64,000 nucleotides of DNA, from contig JADYYG010000030.1 in the NCBI GenBank assembly GCA_020853755.1, positions 1-64,000 on the forward strand, given 5' to 3'. The notes under the pieces are model-generated. The model saw nothing but the letters and a program-made list of their open reading frames with translations, had not been told where the DNA came from and searched no databases. The position numbers and the translations under genes were made by a program. Positions 8,908 to 17,551 of the stretch are shown one piece after another (position 1 is the stretch's first letter; every line of letters begins with the position of its first letter). The DNA is from Dehalococcoidia bacterium (GTDB taxonomy: Bacteria > Chloroflexota > Dehalococcoidia > Tepidiformales > Tepidiformaceae).

Positions 8908-9858
8908 ATGCGCCAGCCCCGGGGCCGCACCGAACTCCCGGCCCACAGGCCCACCGGTTCGCTGCTTCCACTTCATGTGATGCCAGAATCCGCGGTTCTC
9001 ACCGTCCAGGTGGCGACCCTCCTCGCGATGGCGGCCACCGTCGCAACACGCGTCTGGCAGGATCACGCGTGGTTCGGCTTCGTGCTGGTCGGACTGGCAG
9101 CGGTTGCCTGGGCGCCTGAGGTGCGACTGCGCCGCGAACGCATCTGGTGGTTCGCCTTCGTCGCCGGGATCTTCGCCTACACGCTCCTTCGCTCACTGGC
9201 CGACGAGACGGAGATCCCTATCCGCACCTCGTACCCCATCCGCTTTGACCGGGCCATGTTCTTCGGGACGGATCCGATCCAGTGGCTCCAGGCCCGCTAC
9301 TTCGCAGTCAGCGACGTCTCGTTCCTCGACCTGTTCGCGGTCGGGATGCACTGGTCGTTCTTCGTCGCGCCGTACGCAATGGCTGTGGCTGTCTTCTGGC
9401 GAAAGCGCGGTTTGTTTCCCCAGTACGTCGCCGTGGTGGTGGGGACGATGTACCTCGGCCTCCTGCTGTTCTTCATCGTGCCTACCACGCCGCCCTGGCT
9501 GGCGGCACAGCACGGGCAACTCGATGGCGTGTACCGAGTGATGGACTTCGTAGGCGGACATGTCGACAAGGACACCTACCAGTCGTTCTACGCCTCCCTC
9601 GGGGAACCGAACTCGGTCGCGGCGATGCCTTCGATCCACGAAGGCGTGACGTTCGCGATGTTCCTGTGGGCGTGGGCATACGCGCGCCGGCTCTCCTGGC
9701 CGCTGCTCGCGTATGCGACGCTGATGGGGGCGAGCCTCATGTACCTCGGCGAGCACTACCTGCTTGACCTCATGGCCGGGATCGCCTGTGCGGGGTTGAG
9801 TTGGGCGCTTACGTTGCGCTACGTCCGAAGACCGAAGCCCGCTCAGGCAGCCCGCTGA
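8908..9858 (+). CDS. PAP2-superfamily membrane phosphatase / phosphotransferase
   Basis: A polytopic membrane protein of the PAP2 / inositol-phosphotransferase type, which removes or transfers a lipid-linked phosphate at the membrane surface. The catalytic signatures are present: AMPSIHEGVTFA near residue 240 (the central PSxH block) and GEHYLLDLMAG near 285 (the third block with its histidine and aspartate). About seven membrane segments surround them. The ATG at 8908 is chosen because a -10-like element sits seven bases upstream; an ATG at 8980 is the alternative and starts nearer the first membrane helix. It resembles the AUR1-like branch more than soluble acid phosphatases. The 3' end overlaps the convergent cheR gene by 16 bases. 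Confidence 0.83.
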   Translation: MRQPRGRTELPAHRPTGSLLPLHVMPESAVLTVQVATLLAMAATVATRVWQDHAWFGFVLVGLAAVAWAPEVRLRRERIWWFAFVAGIFAYTLLRSLADETEIPIRTSYPIRFDRAMFFGTDPIQWLQARYFAVSDVSFLDLFAVGMHWSFFVAPYAMAVAVFWRKRGLFPQYVAVVVGTMYLGLLLFFIVPTTPPWLAAQHGQLDGVYRVMDFVGGHVDKDTYQSFYASLGEPNSVAAMPSIHEGVTFAMFLWAWAYARRLSWPLLAYATLMGASLMYLGEHYLLDLMAGIACAGLSWALTLRYVRRPKPAQAAR

Positions 9859-10643
9859 TACATGCTGGTCCCGGCAGTCCGAAACCCGATCTCGGAAGAA
9901 CGCATGATCATTTCGCTGCCGCCGATGAACAGCAGTCCGCCCGGGCGAAGTGCGCCTGCGAACCCGCGATAGATGTGCGACTTCGCTTCGTCCGTGAAGT
10001 AGATCACCACGTTCCGGCAGAGGATCACATCGAGATCCTGTGGGTAGGCTTCGCTCAGGAGGTCCTGCTTGCGGAAGGTGATGCGGCGCTTCAGTTCCTC
10101 GGTCACCCGGTAGGTGCCGTCGGGGTCCTCCACCATGTACTTCTTGAGAAGCGCCGGCGGCACCGAACGGACTTCGGCCGGGTAGTAGCCCTTGCCTTCA
10201 CGGGCGCGGTTGAGGATCGGCACGTCCACGTCGGTGGCGATGATGCTGTGCGAACCGCGCGGGTCGACTTCGTTGAGGATCATTGCCAGCGAGTACGGCT
10301 CACAGCCGATGGAACAGCCGGCGCTCCAGAACTTCAGGCTCTTCCGCTGTTCGAGCAGGCGTGGGATCCAGACCTTCTGAAGCTCGGCGAACCGGTCGGG
10401 CTGCCGCCAGAATTCGCTGACGTTGATGGTCAGCGTGTCGCGCACCTCATCGAGAAGCTTGTGGTCCGCTGCCAGCAGTTTCTGGAAGGAGGGCCAGCCG
10501 TCGATGATCCGGCGCGTCATAATGCTTGCGAGGCGGCGCTTCATCTGCGCCTCCTTGTATTGGCCAAGCGGCACGCCGATGGCGCGCTCGAGGGCCTGGC
10601 GAAAGGCAATCCATTCGCGATCTTCTACGACCTGGGTTGTCAC
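9843..10643 (-). CDS. cheR: chemotaxis protein methyltransferase CheR
   Basis: Methylates glutamates on chemoreceptors using S-adenosylmethionine, raising kinase activity during adaptation. The 266-residue protein has the small N-terminal helical domain, then the SAM-binding domain with FWSAGCSIGCEPYSLAM near residue 105 and VILCRNVVIYFTDEAK near 200. In most CheR proteins the first motif reads GCSTGEEPYS; here the first of the two glutamates is a cysteine. The stop of the upstream cheB overlaps this start, and it is the last gene of the leftward chemotaxis arm. Its target is probably the receptor at 18.3-20.3 kb. Confidence 0.95.
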   Translation of the reverse strand: MTTQVVEDREWIAFRQALERAIGVPLGQYKEAQMKRRLASIMTRRIIDGWPSFQKLLAADHKLLDEVRDTLTINVSEFWRQPDRFAELQKVWIPRLLEQRKSLKFWSAGCSIGCEPYSLAMILNEVDPRGSHSIIATDVDVPILNRAREGKGYYPAEVRSVPPALLKKYMVEDPDGTYRVTEELKRRITFRKQDLLSEAYPQDLDVILCRNVVIYFTDEAKSHIYRGFAGALRPGGLLFIGGSEMIMRSSEIGFRTAGTSMYQRAA

Positions 10644-11731
10644 CGCGTACCTCGTTGAAGTGGGAGTGTGGCCACCAGCGCTGCGGCGACGCCGGTGAGC
10701 GGCACCTGCCGCGCTGATTGTGTGCGTTCCATGGTCACCCGGGGCATCCCGTACACCACGCAGCTGGCTTCGTCCTGGGCAATGACCTTGCCGCCGGCCG
10801 CCTCCAGCTTCGCTGCGCCGTCCGCGCCGTCACGACCCATGCCGGTCAGGATCGCGACACTCGCCATCCGGCCGTAGACCGTCACCACCGACTCGAGCGT
10901 GATATCAACGCTGGGCCGGACGCCGTGGATGGCAGGGCCCTGGTCGAGGTGGAGGCGCTTGTCCTTCGTGACGATGAGATGGAAGTCGCCGGGAGCGACA
11001 TAACACTGGCCGTTCACGAGGGTATCTCCCTCTTTGGCCTCCACCACGTGGAGCGGCGAAATCGAGTCCAGCCGCCGGGCGAGCGCGTTGGTGAACCCTG
11101 GCGGCATGTGCTGGACGATGACGACGGCGGCCGGGATGTCGCCAGGGATGTGCGGCACGACCTCGGTCAGGGCGGGCGGACCGCCTGTGGAAGAGCCGAT
11201 CACAAGCAGGTTGTTCGCCGGCAGCCGGCCGCCCGTCGAAAGTGGGATGTTGGCTGCCAATCCCGGCCGGTGGACGGGAACCACGGCCCCGGGGCGCCGC
11301 CGCTGCAGCTTCGCGACGCTGGCCCGCGTGACGGCTTCCTGCAGCTGGGCGCCCACGTTGGCGAGGTCCACGCTCAAGCCACTCGGCTTCCCGACGCAAT
11401 CCACAGCGCCCGCTTCGAGCGCCCGGATTGCCGTATCGGTCCCCGTGGCGGTGAGGGTTGAAACCATCACGATCGGTGTCGGGAGCGCCTGCATGATCTC
11501 GCCGACAGCCGTGACGCCGTCCATCTGGGGCATCTCGACGTCCATGGTGATGACGTCAGGCCGCAGTTCCAGGGAGCGGCGAACGGCTTCGATGCCGTTC
11601 TCGGCAGTGCCGATCACGGTGATCCCGGGGACGGCGGTAAGGATGCGCTCAACGGCCCGGCGCATGAAGGCTGAGTCGTCGACGACGAGCACCCGGATGG
11701 GTTTCGCCGCCGACGTGGCGGGGAGCGCCAT
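10640..11731 (-). CDS. cheB: chemotaxis response regulator methylesterase CheB
   Basis: Removes methyl groups from (or deamidates) chemoreceptors when phosphorylated by CheA. The receiver domain covers about residues 10-130 with the acidic pair in VLVVDDSAFMRR and the phosphoacceptor Asp64 in ITMDVEMPQMDG. After a linker, the esterase domain shows the catalytic triad segments LVIGSSTGGPPAL (Ser), VIVQHMPPGF (His) and TGMGRDGADGA (Asp). Length 363 is typical. It overlaps cheR by four bases and follows cheY by nine, so all are one transcript. Confidence 0.96.
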   Translation of the reverse strand: MALPATSAAKPIRVLVVDDSAFMRRAVERILTAVPGITVIGTAENGIEAVRRSLELRPDVITMDVEMPQMDGVTAVGEIMQALPTPIVMVSTLTATGTDTAIRALEAGAVDCVGKPSGLSVDLANVGAQLQEAVTRASVAKLQRRRPGAVVPVHRPGLAANIPLSTGGRLPANNLLVIGSSTGGPPALTEVVPHIPGDIPAAVVIVQHMPPGFTNALARRLDSISPLHVVEAKEGDTLVNGQCYVAPGDFHLIVTKDKRLHLDQGPAIHGVRPSVDITLESVVTVYGRMASVAILTGMGRDGADGAAKLEAAGGKVIAQDEASCVVYGMPRVTMERTQSARQVPLTGVAAALVATLPLQRGTR

Positions 11732-11740
11732 TTCGCCCTC

Positions 11741-12097
11741 CTAAGCGCAGAGCTTGCTGACAGCAGCAAGGACACGGTCGCCTTCACAGGGCTTCACGAG
11801 GAAGTCTTTGGCGCCGCTCTTCACCGCTTCGAGGACGATCTGCTGCTGCCCGAGCGCCGTGACCATTGCCACGCGCGCCTGGGGGTCGTGTCCGCGGATC
11901 TCTTTGAGCGCAGTGAGGCCGTCCATCTCCGGCATGGTGATGTCCATCAGGACGGCGTCGGGCTTCGAAGCCTTGTATTTCTCGACGGCTTCCAGGCCGT
12001 TTTCGGCCTGGATGACTTCGTAGCCGGCTTCGGCCAGGATTTTCGACATCCGCATCCGCATGAACGCAGCGTCATCGACCACAAGAATTGTCGCCAT
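11741..12097 (-). CDS. cheY: chemotaxis response regulator CheY
   Basis: Single-domain receiver of 118 residues that carries the phosphoryl signal from CheA to the flagellar switch. The conserved residues are all visible: acidic pair Asp8-Asp9 in ILVVDDAAFMR, phosphoacceptor Asp52 in LMDITMPEMDG, Thr80 in MVTALGQQ and Lys102 in FLVKPCEGD. No output domain follows. Its likely partners in this window are CheA for phosphorylation, CheC/CheX for dephosphorylation and the FliM N-terminal peptide for binding. It lies inside the leftward chemotaxis operon. Confidence 0.96.
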   Translation of the reverse strand: MATILVVDDAAFMRMRMSKILAEAGYEVIQAENGLEAVEKYKASKPDAVLMDITMPEMDGLTALKEIRGHDPQARVAMVTALGQQQIVLEAVKSGAKDFLVKPCEGDRVLAAVSKLCA

Positions 12098-12108
12098 GGA
12101 AGGCCTCC

Positions 12109-12615
12109 CTACAGTTCATTGGCCGGTGAAGCCGCGGTACGGACGAATGTCTTCCCGGTAGCTGGGTGCAACTCGAGGGTGCGGCCTTTCGCGCCGCCAA
12201 TGTCCATCGCAGTCGCGGAAAGCCCGTGACGCTTCAACCGTTCCTTAATTGCATCGGCATTTCGCTCGCCGATCTTGAATCTTTCGGCATTGGCGGAGCC
12301 GAGAACGGCTGCCCCCCCTGCGAGCTTCACAATGAGGCGGCGAGCCACCGCGCCAGACTCGGCGAGCCGCGTCATGAGCACGTCAATGCCCGTGTCGGCG
12401 AACCTTGCCGGCTCCCGTTCGTCGAAGCGCTTGCCCTCCGAGCTTGGAAGCAGGATGTGGGCCAGGCCCGAGACTTTCGTCTGCGGGTCATAGCAGCTGA
12501 TGCCGATGCATGAGCCGAGGCCATACGCGACCAGCAGGTCCGAAGGGTCCCGGGTAATCGCGAGCTGTCCGATGCCAACGGAAATCCGCCTGGCATCGGG
12601 TGTTGGGGCAGTCAT
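12109..12615 (-). CDS. cheD: chemoreceptor glutamine deamidase CheD
   Basis: CheD deamidates receptor glutamines and, in systems of the Bacillus type, binds CheC to tune adaptation. The 168-residue sequence has the catalytic cysteine in YGLGSCIGISCYD near residue 34 and the histidine in LAHILLPSS near 53, and later the family segment VKLAGGAAVLG. It overlaps the end of cheC by four bases, matching the known CheC-CheD partnership. Nothing suggests loss of activity. Confidence 0.95.
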   Translation of the reverse strand: MTAPTPDARRISVGIGQLAITRDPSDLLVAYGLGSCIGISCYDPQTKVSGLAHILLPSSEGKRFDEREPARFADTGIDVLMTRLAESGAVARRLIVKLAGGAAVLGSANAERFKIGERNADAIKERLKRHGLSATAMDIGGAKGRTLELHPATGKTFVRTAASPANEL

Positions 12616-13202
12616 GCGGCTACCTTTCGCAGCCGGTCGAGTGAGATGGGGTCAGGCGCCACCACGAGCAGTCCGGCAGTATGGCCCGTGTGGTCCTCGA
12701 AGATGGCGTCCATCATCACGACGTCTCCGCCCTGGGAGAGCACTTCGGCGTAGATGGATTGGACGAGAGCAATCGCCATGTCGTTGATGACTGTCGGCGG
12801 ACTCGGATGGAGGATCAGGTTCGCGTAGTCGGCAAGCGCGTTGATGAACGCGGAACCGACAATGTTGCCCAGTTCCCCGATGGCAGACTCAGCCAACTCA
12901 TCCGGTTCGGTGCTCGTCCCGACGGGCTGCCCGCACATCAGGTCCACGCACTCGAGGGCGCGGCCGACCGGGAAGAGCAGCATCACGTGACCGGTAATGT
13001 CGCCGGAGATGGTGAGGTAAGCGCCGAGCACGTTCGCTTCCTCGCCACCCACAGCGTCGCATGCGTCGGATTTCGTGCCAGAGCGCACGTTCGGGACGTG
13101 GATCTGGATTTCCTGGCCCATAAGGCCGCTCAGGCCGCGCCCCGCGCGGAAGGCGCCGTCACGCGCGACCGCTGAGAGCGTGGTAATCAGTTCATCTTGC
13201 AC
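12612..13202 (-). CDS. cheC: CheC-type CheY-P phosphatase with one recognisable active site
   Basis: CheC-family protein of 196 residues, expected to bind CheD and dephosphorylate CheY-P. Family members usually have two copies of a Glu-x-x-Asn active-site helix. Only the second is clear here, in ESAIGELGNIVGSAFINALAD near residue 108. The N-terminal equivalent (GAFRAGRGLSGLMG) lacks the glutamate and asparagine. The GTG start at 13202 is chosen over an upstream ATG because AGAGGAG lies five bases before it and homology begins there. A single-site protein would still be active in principle, as CheX is. Confidence 0.88.
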   Translation of the reverse strand: MQDELITTLSAVARDGAFRAGRGLSGLMGQEIQIHVPNVRSGTKSDACDAVGGEEANVLGAYLTISGDITGHVMLLFPVGRALECVDLMCGQPVGTSTEPDELAESAIGELGNIVGSAFINALADYANLILHPSPPTVINDMAIALVQSIYAEVLSQGGDVVMMDAIFEDHTGHTAGLLVVAPDPISLDRLRKVAA

Positions 13203-13227
13203 AGGGTGCTCCTCTTGCCAGTGGTGG

Positions 13228-15327
13228 TCATGCCGTGACCAGCAGCGCTTGTTCATTCACCAGGCTCGGCGTGTCCACGATGAGGCCGAGTGTCCCGTCG
13301 CCGAGGATGGTCGCTCCGGTGATCCCGCGCCGCCCACCGACCAGGTCGCCCAGTGACTTCACCACGACGTCCTGTTCTCCGAGGAGACGGTCGACCGTGA
13401 ACGCCACGTGGCGGTCACCGTGGCGCGCGGCCACGAGGAAGCGGCCGGCATCGATGTTCTTCGGCCGTGTGTCGCCGAGGACCGATGCGAGGTCCATCAT
13501 CGGCAGCAGCCGCGAGCGGAGACGCAGCATCTTCATCCCGTTTACCGAGTGGATATCCGCCTCGTGGTCGCCCAGGGCTTCGGTGACAGAGACGAGCGGG
13601 ATGGCGTAAACCGTGCCCCTCGCCATTACCATCAGCGCCTTGGTGGTCGCCAGCGTGAGTGGCAGTTGGACCACGACTTCGGAACCAACGCCGGGCGTGC
13701 TGTAGACGGTGATCTGGCCGTTCAGGCGCTCGATGTTCGTCCGGACGATGTCCATCCCCACACCGCGCCCGGAGACGTCGGTGAGCTTCTCTGCCGTCGA
13801 AAGACCGGGAAGGAAGATCCACTGGATGGCCTGCTCCTCGCTGGCGGCCTCTGCGGCTTCGCGGGACATCAGCCCCTTCTCGACCACCTTCTGGCGAAGG
13901 CGGCGGGTGTCGATGCCCTTGCCGTCGTCTTTGACCGAGAGGTAGATGTAGGTTTCCTGGTTCCAGGCGGTCACGGTCACCGTGCCGGTTTCGGGCTTGC
14001 CGAGGGCGCGCCGTTCCTCCGGCGGCTCGATGCCGTGATCGACAGCGTTGCGCAAGATGTGGACCAGCGGGTCCGAGATCTCCTCGATGACGGAACGGTC
14101 GAGTTCGGTCTCTTCGCCGGCCGTGAGGAGGTCGACTTTCTTGCCGCACTTGGTTGCGACGTCACGAACGAGACGGGGCAATCGTGTGAGCACCGACCGC
14201 ACGGGCAGCATGCGGCTGCGCATGATCTGCTCCTGCAGTTCATCCGTGACGCGTGCGAGATGCGCGGTGGTCTCTTCGAAGTTCTCGGTGAGCTCGGTGA
14301 GGTTCGCATCCTTCAGCACGGCCGCCAGTTGCTCCCGGATCTGCTGCAACCGGGTTCGGTCGATGACGAGTTCGCCGACCAGGTTCATCAGGCCGTCGAG
14401 GCGTTCGACGTCAATGCGGACGGACTGGGCGGCCGCGCGCTTCGGCGCTTTCGCTGCCTCGGCCCCGTTGTCCACCACAGAGAGCTGAGGGCGGCCCTGC
14501 GCGGCAGGCGCTTCAGGGCTGCCTGCCGCAGCGCCGATCGGCCCCGAGAGTTGTTCGGCCGAGAGCGCCTTCGCGCTCACGCGGGAGACATCGGACACGA
14601 CACCAACCGCAGCCTGCAACTGCTCTTCTGATTGGCGCGAAATGAGAACGGCGGCCAGCGAGAGTTCGCCGGCGCCCGCCTCGATAACCTCGCGGTCAGG
14701 CCACGTCTGGAGCGGAGTGCCAAGTGCATCCAGCTCTTGAAGCACCTGGAAGCCGCGAATCGACGGCAACTGGCACTCCAGGGCGATCTGCACTTCCACC
14801 AGGAAGCAGGCGGCGCCCTGTGCGAGGCTCTCGTGTGCGGCGGACTGGACCGCTTCGCTCAGCGCATAGGTGAGCCCGCCTTTGCCAGTGGCTGCATCGC
14901 TGTCCTTTTCGGGAGCTGGCGATTCGAGCACGGCGTGCAGGTCGGCTTCCAGCCCGCCCGTTTCGATCCCGGAATCGACCCGCGTCACCACTTCGTTGGC
15001 GAGGATGCGGAGCGCATCGAGACCGGCAAGCAGCGCATCGACCACGTCCGAGGTTGGCGCCCGCTTGCCCTGGCGGACGGCGTCGAGGACAGTCTCCATC
15101 GCGTGGGTGAGGTTGGCCATTTTCTTATGGCCGATGGTGGCGCTGGAACCCTTAAGGGTGTGCGCCGCCCTGAATATCTGTTGGAGCAACTCCGGCTCGG
15201 GTTCGCCTTCGAGCTGGACGAGGCAGGTGTCAAGTAACTCGATCTGCTCGTCCGTCTCTTCGCAAAAGAGCTTCAGGTCGTCGTCATCGAGTTCGAATTG
15301 CAGGCGTTGGCCTTTGCTGGTCACCAT
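13228..15327 (-). CDS. cheA: chemotaxis histidine kinase CheA
   Basis: Central kinase of the chemotaxis pathway; it autophosphorylates on histidine and passes the phosphate to CheY and CheB. Domains in order: HPt with phospho-accepting His56 in RAAHTLKGSS; a P2-like CheY-docking region at about 140-260; dimerisation helices near 300-370 beginning at VRIDVERLDGLMNLVGELVI; the ATPase domain with N box LVHILRNAVDHGIE, G1 DDGKGID and G2 GRGVGMDIV at about 370-560; and a C-terminal CheW-like domain that docks to receptors. All key residues are present and 699 residues is a normal length. Confidence 0.97.
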   Translation of the reverse strand: MVTSKGQRLQFELDDDDLKLFCEETDEQIELLDTCLVQLEGEPEPELLQQIFRAAHTLKGSSATIGHKKMANLTHAMETVLDAVRQGKRAPTSDVVDALLAGLDALRILANEVVTRVDSGIETGGLEADLHAVLESPAPEKDSDAATGKGGLTYALSEAVQSAAHESLAQGAACFLVEVQIALECQLPSIRGFQVLQELDALGTPLQTWPDREVIEAGAGELSLAAVLISRQSEEQLQAAVGVVSDVSRVSAKALSAEQLSGPIGAAAGSPEAPAAQGRPQLSVVDNGAEAAKAPKRAAAQSVRIDVERLDGLMNLVGELVIDRTRLQQIREQLAAVLKDANLTELTENFEETTAHLARVTDELQEQIMRSRMLPVRSVLTRLPRLVRDVATKCGKKVDLLTAGEETELDRSVIEEISDPLVHILRNAVDHGIEPPEERRALGKPETGTVTVTAWNQETYIYLSVKDDGKGIDTRRLRQKVVEKGLMSREAAEAASEEQAIQWIFLPGLSTAEKLTDVSGRGVGMDIVRTNIERLNGQITVYSTPGVGSEVVVQLPLTLATTKALMVMARGTVYAIPLVSVTEALGDHEADIHSVNGMKMLRLRSRLLPMMDLASVLGDTRPKNIDAGRFLVAARHGDRHVAFTVDRLLGEQDVVVKSLGDLVGGRRGITGATILGDGTLGLIVDTPSLVNEQALLVTA

Positions 15328-15383
15328 GCGGTGGCGCTCCTCGCGAATGAGAGGTTTGAAAATCCCGGACTGCGGAAAGGATG

Positions 15384-15890
15384 TCAGGCCGCGGCGGCGG
15401 CGAAGTCGAATTCGCCGTCAGCGGAGGCCGGCAGGACGCCTTCCAGGTCCATCAGCGAGACCAGCCGGTCGTCGAGCTTTGCAACCCCGCGGAGGTACGT
15501 GTTCTCCGGGACCGACACAATCGAACTCGGCAGTTCGACCTGGTCGCCGGGGATGCGCATCACTTCGGTGACCGCATCAACAATCAGGCCGACCATTCCA
15601 CCGGCGCTGCTCACCACCACGATGCGCGTCTCGGCGGTGTACTCGCCGGCATTCACGCTGCAGCGCTTGCGAAGGTCGATCACCGGGACCACGCGCCCGC
15701 GAAGGTTCGTGATGCCTTCTACCCAGAAGTCGGAGCCGGGGATCGAGGTGATGGTCTGCATGCGCACGATTTCCTGCACGGCCTGGATGTCCAGGGCATA
15801 GAACTCGTCGGCCAGTTGAAAGATCACAACGTGCTCTTCGGCTGCCGGCTGCCCGGCCACATCTGCTACAGAGTCGATTTTCGTCGCCAC
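15384..15890 (-). CDS. cheW: chemotaxis coupling protein CheW
   Basis: Scaffold linking receptors to CheA, a single CheW domain of 168 residues. Typical segments are VVIFQLADEFYALDIQAVQEI near residue 22, then GITNLRGRVVPVIDL near 65, the hallmark of the family. GTG at 15890 is preferred to an ATG 14 codons upstream because AGGAGG lies eight bases ahead of it. It is the first gene of the leftward chemotaxis arm; the region up to 16108 is shared with the divergent fliM arm and must hold promoters for both. Confidence 0.94.
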   Translation of the reverse strand: MATKIDSVADVAGQPAAEEHVVIFQLADEFYALDIQAVQEIVRMQTITSIPGSDFWVEGITNLRGRVVPVIDLRKRCSVNAGEYTAETRIVVVSSAGGMVGLIVDAVTEVMRIPGDQVELPSSIVSVPENTYLRGVAKLDDRLVSLMDLEGVLPASADGEFDFAAAAA

Positions 15891-16108
15891 TCCGGAACCC
15901 TCCTGGTTTGCGGGGCAGGTCGAGCCCGCCACTGCCTAAAGAGTACGTATCGATTGTGTTCCCTCGTCATCGGGCACAGCCCCCAAAAAGGCATGGGGAT
16001 CTCCCTCATCAGCCGCGAGGGACAACGGGGCCTTTCGCGGAGGATCTAGGGAGTCCACTCATACCGTGCCGATACTCCAGTTAGAGAGACTGACCGCGGG
16101 AGTAAGGT

Positions 16109-17155
16109 GTGGCCTCCGAAAACGCTGTCCTCAGCCAACGCGAGATCGATGCACTGCTGAACGCCGACATCAGCGAGATTGATGCGGAAACAGTCGTGAC
16201 GATGCCGCCGCCTGCCCGCAAGGAGTCTGGCCGGCGGATCAAGCCGTACGACTTCCGCCATCCGGAAAAACTTTCGAAGGAGCAGCTCCGCGGCCTGCAG
16301 ATCATCCAGCAGGGTGTGGCCGGTGCTGTGGCGGCGAGCTTCAGCGCCCGGCTCAGGGCCGCCGTTGAGGCGCGCCTCAGCGCCCTCGAGCGCGGCATCT
16401 ACGAAGAGTATGTGGCCCAGACCGGGTCCACTTCCGTCGTCATCATCATCGATATGTCGCCGCTCCAGGGGTACGCCGTGGCGGCCTTTGGCCTCGACGT
16501 GGCGTTCGGCTTCATTGACCGGCTGCTCGGCGGCAAGGGAAAGCGGAACGCGCGAGTCCTCAATCGCGACCTGACCGACATCGAGGTCGCCCTGATCCGC
16601 CACATTGGGATGGATATCGCGCGGTCCCTCATCGAGCCGTGGACCCGGGTGGTCGAACTCACCCCCGATGTCTCCGAGTTGGCGCTCGGCCCACAGGTCA
16701 TGCACGCCATCCCCCCGAGCGAATTCGTCATTACTGCCTGGTACGAAGTGCGGTTTGCCGAACAGACCGGCGGCATCTCGCTCTGTTTCCCGCTGACGGT
16801 GCTTGAACAAATCCTCCCGAAGCTCACCGGGCAGAGCATCTTCGATAACCGGCCACGGAGCGGCGGGCGCGACGATGCGAAAGTGCATGACGAGCAATTG
16901 CTGCCCGTCTCAGTCCAACTCCGGGCCATGCTCGGTGATGCTCGCGTCGATGCGCGAGACCTGGCCCAACTGGCCCCCGGCGACATCATCACCCTGGATC
17001 ACCTCGCGCAGGACCCGCTGCGGATCATGGTTGGGAACTGCGAGCGGTACGCCGGCTTCGCCGGCACGAAGGGGCGCAAGTTGGCGCTACAGGTTTCCGG
17101 ACTCGTTGACGATGATGGATGGGTGAGGAGCTTCGAGGAGGCTGCCAGTGAGTAG
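16109..17155 (+). CDS. fliM: flagellar motor switch protein FliM
   Basis: Switch-complex protein that binds CheY-P and sets the rotation direction of the flagellum. The N-terminus carries the CheY-binding peptide LSQREIDALLNADI at residues 8-21, then the middle domain with the family stretch KPYDFRHPEKLSKEQLRGLQ, and a C-terminal SpoA-type domain (about 270-340). Length is 348, normal. It starts with GTG after a GGGAG site. It opens the rightward arm of the chemotaxis locus and overlaps the next gene by eight bases. It is the only flagellar structural gene in the window; the rest of the motor must be elsewhere if the cell swims. Confidence 0.92.
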   Translation: MASENAVLSQREIDALLNADISEIDAETVVTMPPPARKESGRRIKPYDFRHPEKLSKEQLRGLQIIQQGVAGAVAASFSARLRAAVEARLSALERGIYEEYVAQTGSTSVVIIIDMSPLQGYAVAAFGLDVAFGFIDRLLGGKGKRNARVLNRDLTDIEVALIRHIGMDIARSLIEPWTRVVELTPDVSELALGPQVMHAIPPSEFVITAWYEVRFAEQTGGISLCFPLTVLEQILPKLTGQSIFDNRPRSGGRDDAKVHDEQLLPVSVQLRAMLGDARVDARDLAQLAPGDIITLDHLAQDPLRIMVGNCERYAGFAGTKGRKLALQVSGLVDDDGWVRSFEEAASE

Positions 17156-17498
17156 CGCCATACCAATCCGCGCCGTCCTCATGTCTTCCGAGATCATGAA
17201 CGGCGGAACCGGCTTTCACCGGTTAGTTTTCAAAGTCGATGGCGGGCGCATGGGGATGTCGAGCGTCACGGTCATGATCTCCCAGGATGCCCACCGCAAG
17301 CTCGTCACCCAGATGAGCCGTGCGCGCTTCCAGCCAGTCGAGAAGTCTGCCCTGCTGAAGACCTGGGCGCGCTGGGAGATCGCCCTCCGGTACTCCGAAA
17401 AGGGTGTGCTCCCGGGCACCGTGACCATCACGGCCCGCGATATTGACGACTTCGGCGCTTATGCCAGCGACCTGGGGAGAACGCTCCAGGTCGGCTAG
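17148..17498 (+). CDS. unknown 116-residue protein between fliM and cheX
   Basis: I do not recognise this protein. It starts with GTG inside the end of fliM (eight-base overlap), so it is probably translated by coupling. It is soluble, without signal peptide or membrane segment, and looks like a compact alpha/beta domain: FHRLVFKVDGGRMGMSSV near residue 24, QDAHRKLVTQMSRARFQPVEKSA in the middle, and PGTVTITARDIDDFGAY near the end. There is no CheC/CheX helix motif and no receiver signature. Its position suggests a role at the motor switch or with the CheY-P phosphatase. Base composition matches its neighbours. Confidence 0.8.
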   Translation: MSSAIPIRAVLMSSEIMNGGTGFHRLVFKVDGGRMGMSSVTVMISQDAHRKLVTQMSRARFQPVEKSALLKTWARWEIALRYSEKGVLPGTVTITARDIDDFGAYASDLGRTLQVG

Positions 17499-17551
17499 GC
17501 GCCCTGTTTCCTACTCTTGCGAATGTCCGCCATCGGCGGTGGGAGGAATTG

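Noticed and set aside
16068-16075. GCCGATAC, close to the sigma-28 flagellar -10 box, upstream of fliM
   Set aside because: No TAAA-type -35 lies at the right distance, so it cannot be separated from chance.
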